A stretch of 11,196 nucleotides of DNA, from positions 1-11,196 of the forward strand of contig JAKARU010000020.1 in assembly GCA_021819225.1 (NCBI GenBank), written 5' to 3'. Below are positions 1-6,364 of the stretch, one piece after another (within the stretch, counting starts at the first letter, position 1; every line of letters begins with the position of its first letter). The DNA comes from Thermoplasmata archaeon (GTDB lineage: Archaea; Thermoplasmatota; Thermoplasmata; Thermoplasmatales; Thermoplasmataceae). The notes beneath the pieces are model-generated. The model did no database searches and had not been told where the DNA came from. It saw only the letters and a list, made by a program, of their open reading frames with translations. The translations under genes and the position numbers were made by a program.

Positions 1-255
1 GATCTGTTTGCACATGCCGATGTCATGATGGTTTCTCAGGTATTGCGTTATCTTGAGGCAAAGCATCTGGTCCTACGGTCACAAAATTCTCATGACAGCA
101 GGGCTCATCTGATATCTCCAACAGAAGATGGGAGAATCCTGGTTGAAAAGGCAATCAAAATAGTTGAGGATGCCGATGGCGATTTCTTTTCTATTCTGGG
201 TAATGATGTGGATGAATTCACAGAAATGCTCGGAAATCTGATTTCTTCCAGTTGA
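1..255 (+). CDS. MarR-family transcriptional regulator, C-terminal part (5' end outside window)
   Basis: The frame is open from base 1 and ends in TGA at 253-255, giving 84 visible residues. An internal ATG pair at 25-30 is not the true start, because the conserved helix begins upstream with DLFAHADVMMVSQVLRYLE, which is open to the window edge. That segment matches the recognition helix of MarR winged-helix proteins. It is followed by the wing (HDSRAHLISPTEDGR) with the D-R pair typical of the family, and then by a C-terminal dimerisation helix. MarR proteins are homodimeric DNA-binding repressors, often responding to small phenolic ligands or oxidants. The N-terminal dimer helices, the target and the ligand cannot be seen. 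There is no same-strand gene within 900 bp downstream, so it is probably the last gene of its unit. The family call is fairly firm; its role is unknown. Confidence 0.75.
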   Translation, partial: DLFAHADVMMVSQVLRYLEAKHLVLRSQNSHDSRAHLISPTEDGRILVEKAIKIVEDADGDFFSILGNDVDEFTEMLGNLISSS

Positions 256-1229
256 CTGCATGAATGATCCATTAGATGCATTGGGGAAAATTTGCATGCA
301 ATCCTTTCCTGTGTTATGTACATATGATGCTTCACGATTGAGTCATACTATATGTTGATAAGTGGATGCCATGTAAAGGAGGAAAAACAATCTAAAAAGA
401 TGCATGTTTATTGAAGATGTGGAAACAATATTTACGATAAAAAGAGGACAGGACAAGGCTGATCAACCTCCCTATCTGACGAGGGAAATAGTATTGTTAA
501 GAATGTGCAATGCGTAAACGTCTCTTTTATGCTTTAATTGCATTTCTACAACGCTATCCACTCTAACGTTGTTTTTATAAGATCTGGACCATGAATAATG
601 GTGGGATATCAGAAAAGGTTTCAACAGTTGATCGTGGTTTATCTGCAAAGGCATGGAAAAACATCCAGGGATTCAAATCATTTATCATTGTCCATTGACC
701 ATGACGTACCTGCATACTTTCAATTTCCCCCATATTGCACAAAACGTGCTGCCTCTCTTGGAAGTATACTGCAGGAATCTAAATATTCCAGAATTGTTCC
801 TGTTACTAATCCCAAATTCTACTCAAGCAAGACTACAAAGATTCCTAATGATTCGCGATATATTATACATAAATTTGATTGAAAGAATCTCGAAATCACA
901 TCAGAGAGTAATTTAAGCAAAAAGCGTTTCATGTTCCAGGATGATATAATGAAATCAAAAACTTCCATAGATCTGGATAATGATAATTTTGAGAATATGA
1001 TATTCACAGATCACACACGCGAGTGACTGCCATTTGCAAGGATAATTATTCAGTAGATTATAGTATCAACTATAAACCGAATAATATATCTTACACTTGG
1101 ATCAAAGAAATTGGAAACAGGTAAAGGAATACCTATTATGTAAAAGGGCAAAATTTACAATTTAATTTTTGCGGTTACAGATCAAATAAGAGTAATATAT
1201 TGAAAGTATATATTTCATTGATAAAGAAT
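256..1229. other. Gene-poor stretch with possible decayed coding remnants
   Basis: No recognisable gene is seen. Two weak coding-like traces exist. A 37-codon frame at 404-517 (plus) starts MFIEDVETIFTIKRG and ends in TAA, with an AAAGGAGG run at 375-382 that is too far upstream to act as its ribosome site. A plus-strand frame from 598 is broken by TGA at 880-882, continues in the same frame to a second TGA at 1023-1025, and its second half (for example KKRFMFQDDIMKSK) looks protein-like. Neither matches a family I know. A small inverted repeat (TTATAG/CTATAA) lies at 1058-1075. Overlapping frames on the minus strand look spurious. Confidence 0.4.
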
Positions 1230-1667
1230 ATGGAAATTGATTCTGGAATTCAAGATATTTCTGGTGTTTCCTCCGCTCTAACGCTGGCGAAGAAGTTGGT
1301 ATTCTGGAGAAGAGGGCAGTTCGTAGGATTGGGGGTTGTCATACTTGGATTTGCGATATTTATTTACGGGCTCTCTCAAACCAAGAAAGTTGTGGTGAGC
1401 GAATCGTCTCCTGATTACTCCTGTTACTCAGTTTCTTATTATAATCTCATTCAATTGCATCCTTTTATATTCATACCTCTCCTTTTATTTACTATCACTG
1501 CCGGATATATCGTAATACTTCTAGGGGCAAGTCACTTGCGGAGGATTATTTGTGAATTTGCCGGCAAAAGCCTTGCTGATATGTCACGTAATGAATTTCG
1601 TAGTTCCTATATCAAACTGAAGGAGAAATATAAATCCATGAAAGAGGACTCAACCGAGTTATCATAA
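1230..1667 (+). CDS. Small membrane protein with two transmembrane helices, function unknown
   Basis: From the ATG at 1230 the product is 145 residues; the frame also permits a TTG start at 1200, but the ATG is the simpler choice and neither has a clear ribosome site. Two hydrophobic stretches are evident: one about residues 32-50 (GLGVVILGFAIFIYGL) and one about residues 76-99 (FIFIPLLLFTITAGYIVILLGA). They flank a short loop of about 25 residues containing two cysteines and several tyrosines. A charged tail rich in Lys and Glu follows, probably cytoplasmic and helical. The first helix is preceded by WRRGQF and the second followed by RR, consistent with both ends facing the cytoplasm by the positive-inside rule. 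I do not recognise the family. It is isolated: no neighbour lies on the same strand within several hundred bases, so context gives no role. Confidence 0.55.
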   Translation: MEIDSGIQDISGVSSALTLAKKLVFWRRGQFVGLGVVILGFAIFIYGLSQTKKVVVSESSPDYSCYSVSYYNLIQLHPFIFIPLLLFTITAGYIVILLGASHLRRIICEFAGKSLADMSRNEFRSSYIKLKEKYKSMKEDSTELS

Positions 1668-1735
1668 TGGATTCCAGTCATGGAACTTTCTTTACATCGA
1701 AAAGGGGCTCACTTTCTTAGGCATACATACTTATT

Positions 1736-1775
1736 ACATCTGCATCATGAAAGAAGCAACTGCTAATGCAGATGT
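1736..1775. repeat. Perfect 10-bp inverted repeat (hairpin with 20-nt loop)
   Basis: ACATCTGCAT at 1736-1745 is mirrored exactly by ATGCAGATGT at 1766-1775. It lies between the end of the membrane-protein gene and the 3' end of the transposase remnant. It could be a transcription-end hairpin, a regulatory structure, or an inverted-repeat scar of the decayed element. No U-run follows on either strand, which argues against a simple terminator. Confidence 0.5.
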
Positions 1776-1814
1776 GGGTAACATTTCTTTCCCGAATCTC
1801 CTGCAAAAGCTAAT

Positions 1815-2237
1815 TCAAATTTGTCCATTTTGAGTTACTGAAAAGTATCCATAAATATGAGACATAGTTTCCCAAATGTTGTGTAATCTTGAAGGACAAC
1901 TCTCCTGGAACATCTCCCCGATCTCGTCTTTCCTTTATAGAATCCCCTGATATTCCTGAGAGACCATTTCTCATTTATCTCGGCCACCTCTAGATATATG
2001 ATCTTCATGGCACTCTCCTCTAATATATGTCAAAGAGGGCATTCTGGAATTCATTGTCTCTGTATCTTGATACCCCCTGATCATTGATCTTCCTATATTG
2101 CGTTCCAAGGTCTCTTTTATAATTGTCTTTCCTTATGCCTTCATTTTCCTCAAGAAAGGCCATAATCTCTCCCTTAAACAGAGATTCCAGAAACTCCTTC
2201 ACTGTCGATTTAACTATTTCAGATATCTTTTATCCAT
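1815..2237 (-). pseudogene. IS256/mutator-family transposase remnant with central deletion
   Basis: Two transposase segments are fused on the minus strand. The N-terminal one (about 2228 down to 2020) reads KISEIVKSTVKEFLES then FKGEIMAFLEENEGIRK, followed by YKRDLGTQYRKI and RYRDNEFQNALFD. This is the opening of archaeal IS256-type transposases, including the Arg-Asp-rich segment before the catalytic domain. It stops at a TAG at 2020-2022. Directly beyond, in another frame, lies the typical C-terminal signature: ESAMKIIYLEVAEINEKW and RNIRGFYK. A further frame shift is needed to reach KDEIGEMFQE, ending at TGA 1815-1817. The central 250-300 residues carrying the DDE catalytic acids are missing. 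At the 5' end, an ATG at 2237 opens in a shifted frame (MDKRYL), suggesting another frameshift. I found no convincing terminal inverted repeats or target duplication. It cannot be active. Confidence 0.75.
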
Positions 2238-2601
2238 TTCTTCCATTGGTTATTGCCTCTTGTGAGGTTTCTGGGGGTATCTTTTCCTTTTTCATGAAAT
2301 TTACTCATGATCTGGGACTGATCCCTGTTACTCTTACACAAAATCCGGGATACTATCACATTAACTATAATAAACCAAAAAAATTCATATCCGATACAGA
2401 TTTCTATATAGTTGTTAAATCAGAGTATTTACCATGACCTTACCATATGAAATCTTAGAAACCCGTGGATAAGCATTTTGAAATTTTTATTGAGAACGGT
2501 CTCAAGATGTTCAAGTAGAGTTTCAATGGACCGGTCGAGATTTAATTAAAGAATTAAGCGAAAACTGATGAGCACACTGAAATTAAAGCACGGTTGTTTA
2601 T
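2238..2601. other. Intergenic stretch between transposase remnant and vapC
   Basis: No gene is supported. A plus-strand frame covering 2123-2437 runs antisense to the transposase remnant and has no family features. The stretch contains a 6-bp perfect hairpin (TTGAGA-ACGG-TCTCAA, 2490-2505) and, 20 bp further on, the first copy of the 38-bp dispersed repeat. Confidence 0.5.
2525..2562 (+). repeat. 38-bp dispersed repeat, copy A
   Basis: This copy begins AATGGACCGGTCGAGATTTA and ends TTAAGCGAA. It aligns without gaps to the copies at 6281, 7029 and 7830, differing from the shared pattern at a handful of positions in the AT-rich half. It lies about 40 bp beyond the stop of the minus-strand vapC (2602) and is not followed by a plus-strand gene, so it is unlikely to be a simple promoter here. 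Confidence 0.85.
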
Positions 2602-3072
2602 TTAAGGGGACAATGATCGTCCTAAATAAAACGAATTTAAGCCGGAGGAGAGTGCCAACTTATGAAGCTTTTCATCTCCAGTGTAAAACTCGTTACATCC
2701 AGCTTCAATAGCACTTGTAATCTGTAAGGCATCGGCAACATAGATATGGTGTTTTATCACAACATCCCAGCTGCTTTCCAGTACGCTTTCCGATAAGGTG
2801 ATTATCCTCATTCTGCTTATCTTCTTGAGCCTCGCAGTCTCATTAGAGAATCTGCCCATAACTTCATCCAACTGTTCGCTTGTAATTCTTTTCTGTCTGT
2901 GTGCCCTGTCAAATAGTCCAATAACCTCTCCAATATTCCAGGCATTAAAAGAAAGCAGAATGTTTCCCAGATAAGCTTCACTGTATTGTGCGCGAATAAA
3001 TTCCGAGCCAGTTTCATACACATACCTCTTTACTATTGCGCTGCTGTCAAGATATACGACTTTCTCTGTCAT
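2602..3072 (-). CDS. vapC: VapC-type PIN-domain toxin (ribonuclease)
   Basis: The 156-residue product spans a full PIN domain. It shows the four acidic positions expected for the metal-dependent RNase site: Asp9 in VVYLDSSAIVK, Glu49 in NIGEV, Asp114 in YVADALQI and Asp133 in YTGDEKL. VapC toxins cut tRNA, rRNA or mRNA to arrest translation, and are neutralised by a partner VapB that occupies the active site and represses the operon. The start (ATG at 3072-3070) overlaps the end of the antitoxin frame by 26 bp, the usual coupled arrangement. The toxin has no visible lesion, yet the antitoxin frame upstream is broken by an amber codon. Either the toxin is barely expressed, or the split antitoxin still works, or it has lost activity in a way not visible here. 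The family call is strong; the RNA target is unknown. Confidence 0.88.
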   Translation of the reverse strand: MTEKVVYLDSSAIVKRYVYETGSEFIRAQYSEAYLGNILLSFNAWNIGEVIGLFDRAHRQKRITSEQLDEVMGRFSNETARLKKISRMRIITLSESVLESSWDVVIKHHIYVADALQITSAIEAGCNEFYTGDEKLHKLALSSGLNSFYLGRSLSP

Positions 3073-3307
3073 CCCTCATGCTCCTTACTAGGTCAGATAT
3101 CTTGCCCTTTGGTTTAATCGGCTCAAAATCCAGTTCAGATTTGCCATAGCTGGAAAATTTCATCAAGGATTTGTATAAATTTAAATACAGCTAGTTTTCG
3201 ATAGCATCCTCTAGGATGACGCTTATATCCTTACCTCGCTGTAATGCGAAATTCTTAAGTTCCATCCAAATCTGTTTGTCTATGGATATACTCGTTTTCA
3301 CTTTCAT
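3047..3307 (-). pseudogene. vapB: VapB-type ribbon-helix-helix antitoxin interrupted by an in-frame TAG
   Basis: From ATG 3307 the frame encodes 38 residues, MKVKTSISIDKQIW then MELKNFALQRGKDISVILED. This is a ribbon-helix-helix DNA-binding domain: a beta strand with alternating residues, then two short helices. TAG at 3193-3191 ends it. The same frame continues without another stop to TGA at 3049-3047. From an ATG at 3163 that part includes FEPIKPKGKISDLVRSM, which is like the toxin-binding tail of VapB proteins. Read through, the product would be 86 codons, the normal VapB size, overlapping vapC by 26 bp. The simplest reading is a nonsense mutation (a CAG-to-TAG change would do it), splitting a once intact antitoxin into a DNA-binding peptide and a separate toxin-binding peptide. 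Re-initiation at 3163 is possible but no ribosome site is evident. A sequencing error cannot be excluded. Confidence 0.7.
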
Positions 3308-3319
3308 TTAAATTTAAAT
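3306..3319. promoter_or_regulatory. Perfect 14-bp palindrome at the vapB start, candidate autoregulatory operator
   Basis: ATTTAAATTTAAAT is its own reverse complement and overlaps the first bases of the antitoxin start codon (minus strand, ATG 3307-3305). An 11-bp part of it, TAAATTTAAAT, recurs at 3176-3186, just upstream of the second antitoxin-frame ATG (3163). RHH antitoxins normally repress their own promoter by binding short palindromes, so this placement fits. The A/T-only composition means chance or a TATA-like role is possible. A TATA-like stretch (TTATACCAATATACC on the minus strand) lies just upstream at about 3321-3335. Confidence 0.35.
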
Positions 3320-4041
3320 GGTATATTGGTATAAGACTATTTACCTTCATACCAGAACTATGGGTAATGAAATCCTTCCAAAAACAAATAGAATTGATTG
3401 CCATAACACTAAGAAGAATACTCTCCAACAAAAGCAATAGGGATAAAATAAAAATCTGTTATAAGAAAACATTTTGTCCCAAGCGCCTAAATGACACCTA
3501 TCTTAGCCATTTCACAAATCAAAAAGGAACGTATCTTCATTCTTGCGCCCTTCGAGTTTGCTTTCACTGACATCCATGAATTAAAGGGTTCATCATCGCA
3601 AGCCAGATTGAATCACGTGGCAAAATTGTATGAGTCCCGAGTCTGGATATCAATTCAAATACGCTGTGGCCTGGATTTCTTGATAATTATCCTAATTATC
3701 TTAGCATTATGACCCACTTGCCTATTTCTCACCATGGAACAAAGGGAAATTGGAATTCAAAGATCATGAGCCAGTTTGTAAATCCGAGCCATTGGCTCGT
3801 ATTATTTGGACAGGGGAATCCTTATTGCCATCCCCAGCCACGATGTGATATCCGAAATCTTAAACAAAGACAACAAAGTCTCAATTTGCACTGAGGCTTC
3901 AGGGATTGACCAGTACATTTTGCCTGATGTGGGCACTTCCCTGAGGAGCAAAATGCATTAAATGGAACGGTCTGGATTCGCTTAAAATATTAATGGAATA
4001 CCATGGGCAACGTACCGTCAGCCTATTAAATATTCCTGGAA
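3308..4041. other. 734-bp stretch without an intact gene; probable decayed ORF at about 3491-3961
   Basis: Several plus-strand fragments look coding but lie in different frames. From ATG 3491 the frame reads ERIFILAPFEFAFTDIHELK and then SSSQARLNHVAKLYESRV before losing sense at about 3650. From about 3780, a different frame reads AIGSYYLDRGILIAIPSHDV, then ISEILNKDNKVSICTEASGI and YILPDVGTSL, ending in TAA at 3959-3961. Both have the strand-helix rhythm of a soluble enzyme, and they could be pieces of one gene broken by frameshifts. I do not recognise the family. The final TAA shares its last base with the first base of repeat copy E. The part from 3320 to 3490 shows nothing supported. Confidence 0.35.
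3961..3998 (+). repeat. 38-bp dispersed repeat, copy E (degenerate)
   Basis: This copy starts AATGGAACGGTCTGGATTCG and ends TTAATGGAA. It aligns without gaps to copy D at about 29 of 38 positions by eye, keeping AATGGA, CGGTC, GGATT, TTAA and the final GAA. The central palindrome is damaged (GAACGGTC instead of GACCGGTC). The orientation is the same as in the other four copies. Confidence 0.6.
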
Positions 4042-4061
4042 AACTGCGCATCTATGCAGTT
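4042..4061 (-). terminator. Candidate hairpin terminator of the ChrB-domain/propeller unit
   Basis: On the minus strand AACTGC pairs exactly with GCAGTT across an 8-nt loop, followed by TTTTCC. The stem overlaps the stop codon of the beta-propeller gene (4062-4060). The T-run is short, so the call is tentative. Confidence 0.3.
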
Positions 4062-4995
4062 AGGTTCCGTCTGCGAGTATTAAATCCAGGCAAACGCCAG
4101 GCAAGAAGACGTGCACATTTCCGCGACGATGATCTACGGTAAGGGTGTGTGCGTCAGGACCGGTTTGTATTTTCTCTACAAAGTGGAGAGTCTTTGTATC
4201 AAAGACATCCATTACACCAGGATCCCCCACCGCAACGTAAAGTCGATCCAAATTCCGGTTCAGCCAGATTACATCCGGTGGTCCTGATAGAGGCCCGAGA
4301 ACTTCTGTTGCACCGGTTCCTAAGTTAAGGCCGATTAAGATGCCTTCATCACAGGCGCAATATAGTGTGTCTTCTTTCCTATTCTGTTCGAGTCCATGTG
4401 GCCCTCTAGCCGGGATGTTGAACGTTCTGGAAACCTTAGAAAGATCATCGGCCCTAACGGAAACTATTGAAGGTGGATCAGCAACGTTCACGAAGAATGA
4501 ATCCGTATCTGCATTATAAAGTGCCCATCGAGTTCTTCCCGGGAGCTCGATCTTTCCTATTACTTTCCCGCTGCTGGTGTCTATGAAGGTCAGAGATGGT
4601 GGGGCATTGCTCTTTTCTGCATTGCCGACACCTGCAACCATGAGGATGTTTCTTCCCTCATCAAATGCCATGCCATTTGGCCTGACCCCGGTAGGGACGC
4701 GAAACTTCTCTATGGCTTTTTTTCCATCAAGAAGGAATACACTTGCAGTATCCTCCCCCCTATTAGAAGTGAATAGGAGTCTTCTTTTCGCTGAAACCCA
4801 AACTCCAGCCACTCCCTTATGCCCTGTGATGGAGTACAGGAATTTCTCAGCACTTAGATCAATGACGTCCACTGCATCGTTCGATGGATGGGCTACGTAT
4901 AAAAGATCGGACACCTCATCCACGGCAGCATGGTCAAATTCGCCACCATCCAAGTGATGAGGGAGGGAGACACGTTTTACTTCCTTGAGCGCCAT
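4060..4995 (-). CDS. YVTN/YncE-type beta-propeller protein
   Basis: With ATG 4995 the product is 311 residues. A longer frame starting at 5073 would overlap the ChrB-domain gene by 46 bp. The shorter start is preferred because a GGAG ribosome site (5011-5008) lies 12 nt ahead of it and the propeller begins soon after. Repeated blade motifs are visible: DLLYVAHPSNDAVDVID, RLLFTSNRGEDTASVFLLD, NILMVAGVGN with SLTFIDTSSGKVIGKI, DTLYCACDEGILIGLNLGTG, RLYVAVGDPGVMDVFDTKT and NVHVFLPG. Each has the hydrophobic strand, turn, then D-x-x-T/S pattern of YVTN-type blades, six to seven in total. No signal peptide is present with this start, so it is probably cytoplasmic. Such propellers usually bind proteins or small ligands; no catalytic residues can be assigned. 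It follows the ChrB-domain gene by 32 bp on the same strand, so the two are probably co-transcribed and work in one response. Confidence 0.8.
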   Translation of the reverse strand: MALKEVKRVSLPHHLDGGEFDHAAVDEVSDLLYVAHPSNDAVDVIDLSAEKFLYSITGHKGVAGVWVSAKRRLLFTSNRGEDTASVFLLDGKKAIEKFRVPTGVRPNGMAFDEGRNILMVAGVGNAEKSNAPPSLTFIDTSSGKVIGKIELPGRTRWALYNADTDSFFVNVADPPSIVSVRADDLSKVSRTFNIPARGPHGLEQNRKEDTLYCACDEGILIGLNLGTGATEVLGPLSGPPDVIWLNRNLDRLYVAVGDPGVMDVFDTKTLHFVEKIQTGPDAHTLTVDHRRGNVHVFLPGVCLDLILADGT

Positions 4996-5027
4996 TACTA
5001 CATTTTGCTCCTTTAAATTACGCAGGC

Positions 5028-5495
5028 TCAGTTGCCGGAGTGCTCGAGTTTTCCGCCTTCCTGTAATCTCCATTTACAGTATGCGTATAATGCATCATAC
5101 AAAGGAAATTGCAATTTCATGTTCTCATGGTCGTCCTTTGCAATTCTTCTGAATCCGAGAGCTGCTGCTTCGAGGCCTGGTCCCTCTGGCTTTGCATCTG
5201 GGGGTTCTGCATCCGCAGATCTTACAATCTTTGCGAGTTCGAGCAGTGCCGGATCTTTGAGAGCGTACTTCTTGATGATGGCATCAAAGCTCACGTACTC
5301 GTAACCATTTTCTTCATAATGCATCAATTCCGCGCCTGGGGTGTCGAACGGTGTAGCATTATTCTTCTTCGCATACTCCAACACCTCTTGAGCCGGAACA
5401 AAAAAGAACTGAGCTTCTTTATCGACAAATCTAGTAATCACCCACGGGCATGCAATCCTATCCACTTTTGCTTTTTCTCTAGTAACCCACTTCAT
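5028..5495 (-). CDS. ChrB-domain protein (chromate-resistance-associated)
   Basis: The 155-residue product starts MKWVTREKAKVDRIACPWVI and continues RFVDKEAQFFFVP. This closely fits the opening of the ChrB C-terminal domain, which carries conserved R-x-A-C-P-W and F-x-D-x-x-A-x-F motifs. Further along are FDTPGAELMHYEENG, KIVRSADAEPPD, GLEAAALGFRRI and a Tyr-rich C-terminal helix (LYDALYAYCKWRL). In bacteria the domain is found with ChrA chromate transporters and acts in chromate sensing or reduction. A stand-alone version like this one has no wHTH part, and its substrate here is unproven. The start at 5495 is chosen over an upstream ATG at 5552, which would run through the promoter and into the PadR gene's start. 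No chrA lies nearby. It leads a two-gene unit with the propeller gene and is divergent from the PadR gene, probably its regulator. Confidence 0.82.
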   Translation of the reverse strand: MKWVTREKAKVDRIACPWVITRFVDKEAQFFFVPAQEVLEYAKKNNATPFDTPGAELMHYEENGYEYVSFDAIIKKYALKDPALLELAKIVRSADAEPPDAKPEGPGLEAAALGFRRIAKDDHENMKLQFPLYDALYAYCKWRLQEGGKLEHSGN

Positions 5496-5554
5496 AGTAG
5501 TCAACCTACTTAGGCAGTAAAGATATACATATATAAATATTTCTTTACTCATTT
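5496..5554. promoter_or_regulatory. Divergent promoter with two inverted repeats between ChrB-domain and PadR genes
   Basis: The 59-bp gap holds a perfect 7-bp inverted repeat, GTAAAGA (5517-5523) and TCTTTAC (5542-5548), separated by 18 bp. Between the arms lies a TATA-like box (ATATATAAATAT, about 5529-5540). This box is about 20 bp before the PadR start at 5555, consistent with a leaderless or nearly leaderless transcript. A second dyad, AGTAG-N5-CTACT (5496-5510), sits directly next to the ChrB-domain start codon. PadR repressors bind palindromic sites over such promoters, so one or both dyads are plausible operators for autoregulation and for control of the ChrB-domain/propeller unit. 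The pairing of site and protein is inferred. Confidence 0.5.
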
Positions 5555-6121
5555 ATGCCGAAGAGCATACCGCAGGGCATGAAAGTTGGAGCAGTCTCAC
5601 TATGGCTCCTCCTCTTATCCGAAAGGCCAATGTATGGATATGAAATGATAAAGGAACTGGAGAAAAGGTTCTCCGGATTCTGGAGACCAAAGACTGGCAC
5701 GATATATCCCTCCTTCGAGAAACTCGAACAGGATGGATTTGTCACAAGTAGCGTGGAATTCAAAGATAAGCTACCTGGCCGTAAGCATTATGCCTTAGTA
5801 GACAAGGGGAACAAAGAGCTCAGGCGCTCTATGGTTCACTGGACAAAAATGACCGAAGTACTCGAAAACTACCGCGAGATGCACGAGTCAATTGTGAGGC
5901 ACAGGTTAGATGTGAATAAGAATGAGTTAGCAAGTATTTTGGAAAACCTTGTATCAGCTCTAAGGAAGGAAGTAATCGACACATCAAGTATTTTCAAGAC
6001 TGAAGAGCGTGTAACAATCACTCCCGTGGAGCCTTTGAGATTCAAATTCGTGTATGCTAAGGAAAATCAAAAATTGGAGATGCATATAGAGATCGAGTGG
6101 ACCCTAGGTGATAAAAGCTAA
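5555..6121 (+). CDS. PadR-family winged-helix transcriptional regulator
   Basis: The 188-residue product has the PadR N-terminal wHTH: LWLLLLSERPMYGYEMIKEL, then a recognition region TGTIYPSFEKLEQDGFV, then a wing with GRKHYALVDKGNKEL. The G-Y-E and G-x-x-Y-P-x-L/F-x-x-L-E motifs are diagnostic. A helical dimerisation region follows (about residues 95-145). The C-terminal 40 residues form an extra basic and beta-rich segment (ERVTITPVEPLRFKFVY), longer than the smallest PadR proteins. PadR repressors act as homodimers and usually release DNA on binding phenolic compounds or other stress ligands. The gene is divergent from the ChrB-domain/propeller unit, with inverted repeats in the shared promoter, so it probably controls that unit and itself. 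Start at ATG 5555, directly downstream of a TATA-like box. Confidence 0.88.
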   Translation: MPKSIPQGMKVGAVSLWLLLLSERPMYGYEMIKELEKRFSGFWRPKTGTIYPSFEKLEQDGFVTSSVEFKDKLPGRKHYALVDKGNKELRRSMVHWTKMTEVLENYREMHESIVRHRLDVNKNELASILENLVSALRKEVIDTSSIFKTEERVTITPVEPLRFKFVYAKENQKLEMHIEIEWTLGDKS

Positions 6122-6280
6122 AAATCAAAATCGATATCAATAACGTGATATGGTTCAAAGATATGCTCCGGCATCTCCATCTAGGTGTGGATAGGGCCGA
6201 GTCGAGATCTCCATAATATATCACATCTCCCTGCATGGAACAGTAGGTCAGCAGAATGGAACAAAAAGGAGTTTCATGGG

Positions 6281-6318
6281 AATGGACCGGTCGATGTTTG
6301 ATCAAAGTTTTAAGAGAA
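6281..6318 (+). repeat. 38-bp dispersed repeat, copy B
   Basis: The copy starts AATGGACCGGTCGATGTTTG and ends TTTTAAGAGAA, with the intact GACCGGTC palindrome. It lies in the gap between the PadR gene and the peptidase E gene, in the same orientation as the other copies. The octamer AACCACAG occurs a few bases downstream, as it also does after copy D, so the element could extend beyond 38 bp. Confidence 0.88.
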
Positions 6319-6334
6319 GACTTAAAACCACAGA

Positions 6335-6343
6335 TTTTTAAAA
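6335..6343 (+). promoter_or_regulatory. TATA-like box for the peptidase E gene
   Basis: TTTTTAAAA is centred about 26 bp before the ATG at 6365, the spacing expected for an archaeal leaderless transcript. No ribosome site precedes the start, which fits. Confidence 0.45.
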
Positions 6344-6364
6344 TCTTATCTTCTTAACAGGTAT

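Noticed and set aside
256..1199. tRNA or other structured RNA gene in the long left gap
   Set aside because: No cloverleaf-like set of stems or conserved tRNA boxes found by eye; only a short 6-bp hairpin at 1058-1075.
2123..2437. 104-codon plus-strand ORF
   Set aside because: Its first part is antisense to the transposase remnant and the rest has no recognisable motifs or start signals.
4577..5513. Plus-strand open frames of 90-134 codons opposite the ChrB-domain and propeller genes
   Set aside because: They lie antisense to well-supported genes and have no family features; they are shadows.
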